This document shows positions 1 to 9,400 of a DNA stretch of 37,161 nt, piece after piece (the stretch's first letter is position 1; every line of letters begins with the position of its first letter). The position numbers and the translations under genes are program-made. The DNA is taken from the NCBI GenBank assembly GCA_032718475.1, contig JAUCBJ010006170.1:1-37161 (forward strand), read 5' to 3'. The notes under the pieces were generated by a model that made no database searches, was not told where the DNA came from, and worked only from the letters and a program-made list of their open reading frames with translations. Origin of the DNA: Nemertoderma westbladi. Taxonomy: Eukaryota; Xenacoelomorpha; Nemertodermatida; Nemertodermatidae.

Positions 1-2853
1 CCAATATGTTGGCAGTTCCATATCAGCATGATGCCAAGTATCTTCTTGCTCCAATTCAGAGTATTGGAGAAATCTCTCAACTGATGTAAAATTTATTTCA
101 ACTATAGCTGCTGCTTTCAATAAGAATATTAGATAATTTGTTAATGAAAAAAGGTATATAATTGATAAACACAGCACCTGTCTTGATAGGAAACTGTCCA
201 TATACAAAGATACCACTAATACAAACATAGTAAATATTGTGTAAATAATGGTTACACACAAAGTCAGAAAGCTATACAAAACATTAATCATAAACCATGC
301 TTCTGTATGATTATCTAAATGATCAAAGAAACGCTTGGTATAAATATCCTCAACATTAAAAGCTCTAATAACATCCCTTCCCTCGATGGTATCTGATGCA
401 TGCTGGTAAACTGGATTCCTTAACATACCTTCCAGGAATTTCACTTGTTTTAGGCTTTTTACTGTATAAATGCGGAGCCAGGTAACAACAACTAACATTG
501 GAAGGGCAACAAGCAAAGTCCATGGATTTCCCACTCCACAAAATATCAACACAAGTAAAGCTCGACAAATGGCATGAATAACATCAGCAGATAAATCCGG
601 GAGAAAGTTATCCATTATACCCAAATCTTTAGAAAATCTGTTCAATATTCCACCGACAGGATTTTCCTGAAAAAATTTCATTGGTGCTCTCAGCAGATGA
701 TTCAAAATTTGTCTGTGTACATTTTGGGAAGATGCTAATAGAACTCCATAGTTTGCAAACAAGTTAAATGTATAACATAGCAAATAGGTTGCCACTAGGG
801 AAGCATATACCAAAACGATACAACTCCATTTGCTTCTTCCAATAAATTGGCTGAAAACGTTTTGATCAGTTATATTATTATCTTGCTGTGATGGCGATAT
901 TTTAAATGATGATTGCAATGCCCAAGTTGCCACCCAATAGTCTGTTAACGAAATGAAAACATATGTCAAGATTATAGTTGACACATAAGCAACAACTCGC
1001 GGTATATTAATTCCAGCCTTAATATATATTTGAAAAGCCTTCCATGAATCGTTATCAGCAGAAACGTTTTCTATAAATGCATCAGGCCCATTATTAGATT
1101 TTAAAATTGGCTCAGAGTAAGTTATCAAATCCAAATCGTTGCCATTTTCACCAGTTTCCGAAGCAGACAAATTATCTCCTTGTTTTAGTTTCATTGAAGA
1201 GAAGACATCATCCTCATAGAAAGACACAATATTTGAATTTTCAGGAATCATTTTCAAAATATGAGTTGTCATAATGACAATGCCCTTTGATTGGCAATGC
1301 CTTATGCAGTTATCACACAATTTCTTTGCAACACTGCTATCAACAGCCGCAATGGGATCATCCATGAGATATATATTGGCTTTGGAGTAAACGGCTCTTG
1401 CTAGAGCAATACGCGCCTTTTGGCCTCCAGACAATGAGATACCTTTCTCACCAACCAATGTATTATCACCTTCTGTGAAGAGCAAAAGGTCCAGTGTCAA
1501 ACAACACATATCAATAACTTCTTCATACCACCCTGCTTCAAAAGAATGTCCCAGTAATATGTTTTCTCTTACTGTTCCTGAAAATATGAATGGGGTCTGT
1601 GATACATAAGCAAGTTTCCCACACTTGTTAATAAACCCTTTTTCTAAAGGCAACTCACCTAGTAAAGCTTGCAATAAAGTGGTTTTTCCAGAACCAACCG
1701 CCCCTATCACATATACTATCTCACCAAAATTAACTTGGATTGAAACATCATGTATAACATATCCATTGGTATTTGAGCGTCTTGTAGAAATGTTTGTCGC
1801 ATTCAAATATATATCGGATGGGTGGTATTTTTTTAATGATTGCAGGTCATTGTTACATTCCGCAACGCTGTTAAGGTTACAAGTAAAACCGACCAATTTG
1901 TCTATTCTTTGAGTAACTGCATGCAATTCCCCAAAATTGCGCAGTGAAACAGCAAAACCAATTACAGTACTGATTAATTTGGCTAGAATAATGGTAGAAC
2001 TGACAAGTATAATCATATCGAATTGATAGCCAAGTGATGTATGGAGAACGAAAATACAAAACAAAATTATAGTGATATATGCAATGTTTAACTCTGTATA
2101 GAATGAATGACAATACATTATTTTACAGATTTGGGAGAATTCTTTGCTCCGGACGTTTTCTAAAACTTTCCCAAATATTTCTTCCCATGCATAGGCTTTA
2201 ATAGTTTGTATGTTACCCAAGATTTCACTGAGCAGTGTGATGCGTTTGTCAGTTAGCAATTGAGCCCGACCTCTCAGAATGGAGAACAGCTTTGCAAGAA
2301 TCATACACAGAGGCACGACCAAAATTACAAGTACCATTCCAAAAATGCCCGATAATTTCAAATAATGATACATTAGTGGAAAGCTGAAAATAATTAGAAC
2401 AGGTGTCGCAATTATAGCAGTACCAGTCTGTGCAAAGTCATCAAATCTCCCAACATCTGAAGACAATAAATTTGTATAAAGTCCAATTGTAGTTTCTTGA
2501 ATTTCCATGGTGTTTAAAGTTAAGAGTTTTCTATATATGAGACAACTACATCCAACTCTCAGCTTTGTACACAGCAATGTAAAGTAAAATCTAGAATTAG
2601 TCATGGCGATTGTGGATATAATTGATGCAAAGGCAATTATTCCGCAATCAAGCAATGCCATATCTCGTGAAATGTTGGTATCATCTTTCAAGTAGTAGAC
2701 AATCAATCGTTCTAGGAATATCACACGAACCACAAGTATTGCGTCATTGAATGCGTGTAAGAAGCCACAGAAAAGGAATTCCTTGTAATACACCCTTGTT
2801 AATGTTGCCACTATGTTGAGTTTTTCCAATCCTTCTAATTGGTCTTCGTCTCT
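1..2853 (-). CDS. MRP4-like ABC transporter, gene A, exon 2 (3' part outside window)
   Basis: Second coding exon of an ABCC-subfamily full transporter, an ATP-driven plasma-membrane exporter of organic anions and nucleotide-type substrates in the ABCC4 family. It starts after a TTTACAG acceptor (AG at 2854-2855), in phase 0 with exon 1, and I read 951 codons without a stop down to base 1. Order: TMD1, then NBD1 with Walker A GAVGSGKT (about residue 453 counting exon 1), Q-loop VSQTPF, signature LSGGQKAR (about 543), Walker B YLMDDP and H-loop MTTH; then a variable linker and TMD2 with the family segment GGILNRFSKD. The frame runs off the left edge at PTYW, so NBD2 is missing only because of the window. 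NBD1 has Asp after the Walker B Asp, as is usual for ABCC NBD1 (the degenerate ATP site). One uninterrupted exon of at least 2.85 kb is unusual beside the many-exon vertebrate ABCC4. Family assignment is firm; substrate is unknown. Confidence 0.9.
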
Positions 2854-2969
2854 CTGTAAATGAATAAAACAACCTAAATATAATTTGCAATATTTTTTAA
2901 TGTTTCTATTATATTTTACTGTATATTGCTTGCTATCACAGTGGTAGCTGGAAATGCACCTGATTTGGG

Positions 2970-3173
2970 GTAAACACTACGCCGACAACCGACAGCAGAT
3001 AACAACATATATGAAACTGAAACCTGTACTCCTGGCTTTCGTTTATTGTTTTGATTAAAATAGCCTTCCACTGTAACCTGGTCCTTTTTCTCATCTGATA
3101 ATTAACATCAATTATTTGTAATAATGATTGTCGGCTTTGGTTGTAAGCTGTCGGTTGTCGGTGTAGCGTTTAC
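2970..3173. mobile_element. MITE-like non-autonomous DNA element in intron A
   Basis: Terminal inverted repeats of 27 bp (2970-2996 against 3147-3173, 25 of 27 bases matching) enclose about 150 bp. The core of each end is CCGACAACCGACAGC. An imperfect 9-bp direct repeat, TGATTTGRG, lies at 2961-2969 and 3180-3188 and could be the target-site duplication, although six extra bases then separate the right repeat from its end. No coding capacity. A 9-bp duplication would suit a Mutator-type element, but the family is not established. The interior (3029-3092) resembles one unit of the minisatellite at 31085-31860. Confidence 0.6.
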
Positions 3174-3297
3174 AACTCTTGATTTGAGTTCCTGGCCAAA
3201 AAATTTAAATATAAATGTTATCTATATCCGGCTGATTTATCTTGACAATAGAACTGAACCTAAAACTTTAAATTGCTTTAGGATAACCTAGATTACA

Positions 3298-3591
3298 TTT
3301 CTTTGGTACGAGACAAGCGTACGTACATACGAGAAGACCTAAATTTAGAATACTAAATAAACTAATATACTAAATATAGATAGGAATACTAAATATAGAT
3401 ATAATCTATATTTAGTATTCCATGGGGTAACCTAGATTACATTACAAACAATACATATTAGTAATACATTAAAGGCCTATAGCTTTTACAGTAAAGTTAC
3501 ATGAAATATATATATAATATACTTCTTAAGGTTTATGTGGACAAAATAAAACAAATTTTCTTTGGTACGAGACAAGCGTACGTACATACGA
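3298..3591 (+). repeat. 35-bp direct repeat pair, 259 bp apart
   Basis: A 35-bp segment starting TTTCTTTGGTACGAGAC and running through the palindrome CGTACGTACATACG occurs at 3298-3332 and again, identical, at 3557-3591. A further shared piece (AACCTAGATTACATT) precedes the first copy and recurs near 3427. This looks like a local duplication within intron A. Confidence 0.75.
3383..3421. repeat. Perfect 18-bp-arm hairpin in intron A
   Basis: 3383-3400 and 3404-3421 are exact reverse complements with a 3-base loop (ATA). The arms are AT-rich (GGAATACTAAATATAGAT). A partial third copy of the arm lies just upstream (about 3366-3382). It may be a recent palindromic duplication or a cruciform-forming site; no function is shown. 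Confidence 0.8.
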
Positions 3592-3729
3592 CCTAAATTT
3601 CACTGATCATATACTACCAATCATAGACTACTTATACCAAAAGTGCATGTTGTAAAGAAGTACTTTAAAGAAAGAATAAAGAGTCGATTATTCAAATTAA
3701 TGGCATCCCGGATCTAAACTACCTCCTAC

Positions 3730-3936
3730 CTTGTTCTTCAAACATCTCAATATTTTATTGTAATTGTATTCCGCTCCCATATTCTCTGGAAGAGGACTAT
3801 AAAAATCCTCAGTGACAATATCTCGTGTTGTTGGGATGCGAAGGAAAGGGATTATATATAACACCAGGCAGCGCATCAGAGGATTCGTCTCTAAGTAAGG
3901 GTTGGATCTCTTCTTTGTTTTATCCTTTATCGCCAT
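3730..3936 (-). CDS. MRP4-like ABC transporter, gene A, exon 1 (start codon)
   Basis: A 69-codon first coding exon beginning MAIKDKTKKRSNP and ending LRCLKNK at a GTAGGAGG donor (GT at 3729-3728), phase 0. The cytosolic N-terminus carries the ABCC4-type pattern of an NP motif, a hydrophobic stretch (LYIIPFL) and the acidic segment EDFYSPLPE just before TMD1. I chose this ATG because gene B has the same start and because the eight bases before it (TTGAAGCA) are shared with B. The exon differs from exon 1 of gene B at about 3 of 207 bases (one amino-acid change, Val/Met at residue 25). Frame and phase join cleanly to the exon at 1-2853. Confidence 0.85.
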
Positions 3937-4321
3937 TGCTTCAAAACGTCAACATACACAAGCAGCCTAAAGAAGAAAATATTTGGCGTTAGTCTTTACA
4001 AGTTCAACTCATTCGTGCCCCATAATGTGCTTTATTATTTATTTATTTATTTCCTTTCCATTATCGGGCACTAATGACCCATGCAACTGTACGTACATTT
4101 TTAATATACTAAACGAAACACATAGCACAAAAATTAATTACGGTTGGACCCTACAATCTATAATTAAATTCACAGTGACCGACAATCGACCAAAGTAAAA
4201 AAGAACAAAAATGAAACCAATAGAACTTCATTATACACATTTTGCAACACATAATTTCCAGTCGATTTTGCAGTGTAAGGCATTCCATTTATAGTAATAA
4301 ATGATTGGTTGTGGGGGTGTA
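3937..4321. other. 5' flank of gene A
   Basis: Presumed 5'UTR and promoter side of gene A, reading leftward. I see no convincing TATA box or initiator and no gene. Beyond TTGAAGCA next to the ATG, it does not resemble the 5' flank of gene B. Confidence 0.4.
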
Positions 4322-4411
4322 CGGACAATTCCGACCCGGACAATTCCGACCCGGACAATTCCGACACGGACAATTTCGACCCGGACAATCCCGGCCCGGA
4401 CAATTCCGACC
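4322..4411 (+). repeat. 15-bp minisatellite, forward block (6 units)
   Basis: Six tandem copies of CGGACAATTCCGACC with single-base variants. Because 15 is a multiple of 3, every frame stays open and gives repetitive pseudo-peptides; it is not coding. It is followed by a 26-bp spacer (4412-4437) and a short reverse-orientation unit, and the same layout recurs inverted at 4562-4653. Confidence 0.9.
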
Positions 4412-4561
4412 CATTCAGAGATCGAATGAAATTTTTATGGGTCGGAATTTTCCGTATCCAGCGAAGGACTATTCCTACCCAAATAATTTAAAAATAATAA
4501 TTATTATAAGTAATAATTTTATTTAACATTACATTATTTTATTTTATTATTCAACATAAGA

Positions 4562-4611
4562 TTGCTGGACAATTCCGACCCGGACAATTCCGAAGTAGGA
4601 CAATTCCGACC
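4562..4611 (+). repeat. 15-bp minisatellite, second forward block (3 units)
   Basis: Three units of GGACAATTCCGACCC, the second altered to GAAGTA at its end. It sits 27 bp from a long block of the same unit in reverse orientation, so the two form an inverted repeat around an ATGAAAATTTCATTCAA spacer. Confidence 0.85.
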
Positions 4612-4638
4612 CATGAAAATTTCATTCAATGTCTGAGT

Positions 4639-4953
4639 GGGTCGGAATTGTCCGGGTCGGAATTTTCCGGGTCGCAATTGTCCGGGTCGGAATTGTCCGG
4701 GTCGGAATTGTCCGGGTCGCAATTGTCCGGGTCGGAATTTTCCGGGTCGGAATTGTCCGTGTCGCAATTGTCCGGGTCGGAATTGTCCGGGTCGGAATTG
4801 TCCGTGTCGCAATTGTCCGGGTCGGAATTATCCGGGTCGCAATTGTCCGGGTCGGAATTATCCGGGTCGCAATTGTCCGGGTCGCAATTGTCCGGGTCGG
4901 AATTATCCGGGTCGCAATTGTCCGGGTCGCAATTGTCCGGGTCGGAATTGTCC
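4639..4953 (-). repeat. 15-bp minisatellite, reverse block (21 units)
   Basis: Exactly 315 bp: 21 copies of GGGTCGGAATTGTCC, the reverse complement of the forward unit. Sub-types (GGAATTG, GCAATTG, GGAATTA, GGAATTT) form runs and alternate, as expected from slippage or unequal exchange. Long repetitive open frames on both strands are a by-product of the 15-bp period. Confidence 0.92.
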
Positions 4954-6410
4954 TAGCTTCGTTGTGGTGTGGAGTGACGTTGAATTAAATATAAATGTAT
5001 AAGCATGATAATGCTTGCTCTCTATAGCATCCATTTATATAACAAGGTAAAAATATGGTTTTTGTATAATAATGGTTGTATAATAGTTTAAAAGGATGTA
5101 AATAATACTAAATAATGTTTAGAAATTTAAAATAATGAAGAAGTACGCCACTACTGGGGGGTTGAACATGAACAGGCCTGGCGCTATACTAATAAATTAA
5201 TGTTATGTTAACACCAGAACACCAGTTATTATCATCAATTTAGCAATCCCCACACATCCCCCATACACCATGGCCTGGGATGGGGGATGGGGATATAGTG
5301 TCGTAATTCGGTGACATAGACCCCCCCCCCCCCACGCCATCCCCTCAAATTTTTCTACAAATCTTAATGAGAATTAATTAATGAAATTAATAAAATTTGT
5401 AACAGGAATAGTTTAACCTCCTTCCTTCTTAGCGGTTGAGTCAGAATTTTGATGTTCGCTCTCAATCTTTAAAATTATCTCCGAACAATATTGCACCAGT
5501 CGTACTGCAGTTATTCTTCAACCTTATAGTAATTACAATGTTTGCTTGGAATGGAAAGCATGGAAAACTTGAATGCCACATATGTACAAATATTTGAATT
5601 TGGTTGGAAATAGCTGGGATATATGAGCATTCGAATATTGCATATATTTGCTTCCGCAAATTTATGATGAGGCTTATACTAGTACCTGAACAATGTGAAG
5701 TTAAACCTGATAGGACTATGCAGCAGTCCATGCAGCACCATGAGGTTACCGCCATAGACGGAAAACCATATTATATAGATAGGCCTAGCATTAGCACCCG
5801 GCCTGAGCCCATTCAGCATCCCAACCAGAATTTATTCTCCATCGCATAGAAACCGGAATGGATAACCTTGCGACGCAACAACCTCCTGAAGTTACGTTTG
5901 GACAGACGCAAACTCGGGGTACGGGTGCGGTGTTGGCAGATCCAAACTCGGGGTACGGGTGCGGTGGTGTTGGCTCCATTGAAGGGGTCAGAATAAGAAG
6001 ACTACCTTTGCATTGCATACTAATACTGTATTACTCTAAGATTTATGTTCAAAACAAAATGTAAACATGTGAAATTTTACAACTTCTAGTGTGTTCGCCA
6101 ACACCATCTCTGAAACAAAACAAACTCTATTGATAGAAAGGGGGGGGGGGGGGGTGGGCTTTCGAATCAATCAAAATTCACGGAAAATCTGTCTCCTCAT
6201 TGAATGGTTTACTACCAATCTTAACTGTTTAAAAATTTAATTAAAAAAATAATTAAAAAAAAACTAATAATAAAACTAAAAACGGACAAAAGAAGTCAAA
6301 ATTATCAGACATAAGAAGTGTGATTTAAACGGACTCGAAAATGTATTCCGAAAAAATTCATTAGGCCCCTATAAACCTAACAAGTTCTGGCCTTCAATCA
6401 TTCATCTTCA
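4954..6410. other. Intergenic sequence without recognised gene
   Basis: AT-rich spacer with a 13-bp C tract (5321-5333), a 15-bp G tract (6140-6154) and a 23-bp direct repeat (5909-5931 and 5943-5965, unit starting CAAACTCGGGGTACGG). The short open frames here look random: none carries a motif I recognise. Confidence 0.5.
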
Positions 6411-9400
6411 GATCCTCACATAGTGATTCAACGAGGTCAGGGAGGTTAATTAGTCCTACTCGCCTCCATGGTGGGATCCTCACATAGCGATACAACGAGG
6501 TCAGGGAGGTTAATTAGTGGACCTACTCGAATCCATGGTGGGATCCTCACATAGTGATTCAACGAGGTCAGAGAGGTATCAGTGGACCTACTCGAATCCA
6601 TGGTGGGATCCTCACATAGTGATACAACGAGGTCAGAGAGGTTAATTAGTGGACCTACTCGAATCCATGGTGGGATCCTCACATAGTGATACAACGAGGT
6701 CAGGGAGGTTTATTAGTGGACCTACTCGCCTCCATGGTGGGATCCTCACATAGTGATTCAACGAGGTCAGGGAGGTTAATTAGTGGACCTACTCGCCTCC
6801 ATGGTGGGATCCTCACATAGTGATTCAACGAGGTCAGGGAGGTTAATTAGTGGACCTACTCGAATCCATGGTGGGATCCTCACATAGTGATACAACGAGG
6901 TCAGGGAGGTTAATTAGTGGACCTACTCGCCTCCATGGTGGGATCCTCACATAGTGATTCAACGAGGTCAGGGAGGTTAATTAGTGGACCTACTCGAATC
7001 CATGGTGGGATCCTCACATAGTGATACAACGAGGTCAGGGAGGTTTATTAGTGGACCTACTCGCCTCCATGGTGGGATCCTCACATAGCGATACAACGAG
7101 GTCAGAGAGGTTAATTAGTGGACCTACTCGAATCCATGGTGGGATCCTCACATAGTGATACAACGAGGTCAGGGAGGTTAATTAGTGGACCTACTCGAAT
7201 CCATGGTGGGATCCTCACATAGTGATTCAACGAGGTCAGGGAGGTTAATTAGTGGACCTACTCGAATCCATGGTGGGATCCTCACATAGTGATTCAACGA
7301 GGTCAGAGAGGTATCAGTGGACCTACTCGACTCCATGGTGGGATCCTCACATAGTGATTCAACGAGGTCAGGGAGGTTAATTAGTGGACCTACTCGAATC
7401 CATGGTGGGATCCTCACATAGTGATACAACGAGGTCAGAGAGGTTTATTAGTGGACCTACTCGAATCCATGGTGGGATCCTCACATAGTGATTCAACGAG
7501 GTCAGGAGAGGTTAATTAGTGGACCTACTCGAATCCATGGTGGGATCCTCACATAGTGATTCAACGAGGTCAGGGAGGTTAATTAGTGGACCTACTCGAA
7601 TCCATGGTGGGATCCTCACATAGCGATACAACGAGGTCAGGGAGGTTAATTAGTGGACCTACTCGAATCCATGGTGGGATCCTCACATAGCGATACAACG
7701 AGGTCAGGGAGGTTAATTAGTGGACCTACTCGAATCCATGGTGGGATCCTCACATAGCGATACAACGAGGTCAGAGAGGTTAATTAGTGGACCTACTCGA
7801 ATCCATGGTGGGATCCTCACATAGCGATACAACGAGGTCAGGGAGGTTAATTAGTGGACCTACTCGAATCCATGGTGGGATCCTCACATAGCGATACAAC
7901 GAGGTCAGGGAGGTTAATTAGTGGACCTACTCGAATCCATGGTGGGATCCTCACATAGTGATTCAACCAGGTCAGAGAGGTATCAGTGGACCTACTCGAA
8001 TCCATGGTGGGATCCTCACATAGCGATACAACGAGGTCAGGGAGGTTAATTAGTGGACCTACTCGAATCCATGGTGGGATCCTCACATAGTGATTCAACG
8101 AGGTCAGAGAGGTTAATTAGTGGACCTACTCGAATCCATGGTGGGATCCTCACATAGTGATTCAACGAGGTCAGAGAGGTACCTAGTGGACCTACTCGAA
8201 TCCATGGTGGGATCCTCACATAGTGATTCAACGAGGTCAGAGAGGTACTCAGTGGACCTACTCGAATCCATGGTGGGATCCTCACATAGTGATTCAACGA
8301 GGTCAGAGAGGTTATCAGTGGACCTACTCGAATCCATGGTGGGATCCTCACATAGTGATTCAACGAGGTCAGAGAGGTTATCAGTGGACCTACTCGAATC
8401 CATGGTGGGATCCTCACATAGCGATTCAACGAGGTCAGGGAGGTTAATTAGTGGACCTACTCGAATCCATGGTGGGATCCTCACATAGTGATTCAACGAG
8501 GTCAGAGAGGTATCAGTGGACCTACTCGAATCCATGGTGGGATCCTCACATAGTGATTCAACGAGGTCAGAGAGGTATCAGTGGACCTACTCGAATCCAT
8601 GGTGGGATCCTCACATAGTGATTCAACGAGGTCAGAGAGGTTATCAGTGGACCTACTCGAATCCATGGTGGGATCCTCACATAGCGATACAACGAGGTCA
8701 GGGAGGTTAATTAGTGGACCTACTCGAATCCATGGTGGGATCCTCACATAGTGATTCAACGAGGTCAGAGAGGTTAATTAGTGGACCTACTCGAATCCAT
8801 GGTGGGATCCTCACATAGTGATTCAACGAGGTCAGAGAGGTAATCAGTGGACCTACTCGAATCCATGGTGGGATCCTCACATAGTGATTCAACGAGGTCA
8901 GGGAGGTTAATTAGTGGACCTACTCGAATCCATGGTGGGATCCTCACATAGCGATACAACGAGGTCAGGGAGGTTAATTAGTGGACCTACTCGAATCCAT
9001 GGTGGGATCCTCACATAGCGATACAACGAGGTCAGGGAGGTTAATTAGTGGACCTACTCGAATCCATGGTGGGATCCTCACATAGTGATTCAACGAGGTC
9101 AGGGAGGTTAATTAGTGGACCTACTCGAATCCATGGTGGGATCCTCACATAGTGATTCAACGAGGTCAGGGAGGTTAATTAGTGGACCTACTCGAATCCA
9201 TGGTGGGATCCTCACATAGCGATACAACGAGGTCAGGGAGGTTAATTAGTGGACCTACTCGAATCCATGGTGGGATCCTCACATAGTGATTCAACGAGGT
9301 CAGGGAGGTTAATTAGTGGACCTACTCGAATCCATGGTGGGATCCTCACATAGCGATACAACGAGGTCAGGGAGGTTAATTAGTGGACCTACTCGAATCC

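Larger units (their letters stand above)
2854..3729 (-). other. Intron 1 of gene A (876 bp)
   Basis: GT-AG intron between phase-0 exons. It holds a MITE-like element, a pair of 35-bp direct repeats and a perfect AT-rich hairpin, listed separately. It has no visible similarity to the 4.8-kb intron at the same position in gene B. No coding signal seen. Confidence 0.8.

Noticed and set aside
1625-1912. Plus-strand frame opposite gene A, and its twin at 23011-23325 opposite gene B
   Set aside because: Both are antisense shadows of the conserved NBD1 coding sequence.
4534-5002. Open frames with repeats such as SGSELSGSQL or GRNCPGRN in all frames
   Set aside because: The 15-bp period keeps every frame open; these are translations of a minisatellite, not a low-complexity protein gene.
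8046-8535. Long repetitive open frames (up to about 140 codons) across the satellite on both strands
   Set aside because: They follow from a 67-bp unit rotating through three frames with few stops. They all end at the same TAATTAA, and have no start context and no coding-like substitution pattern.
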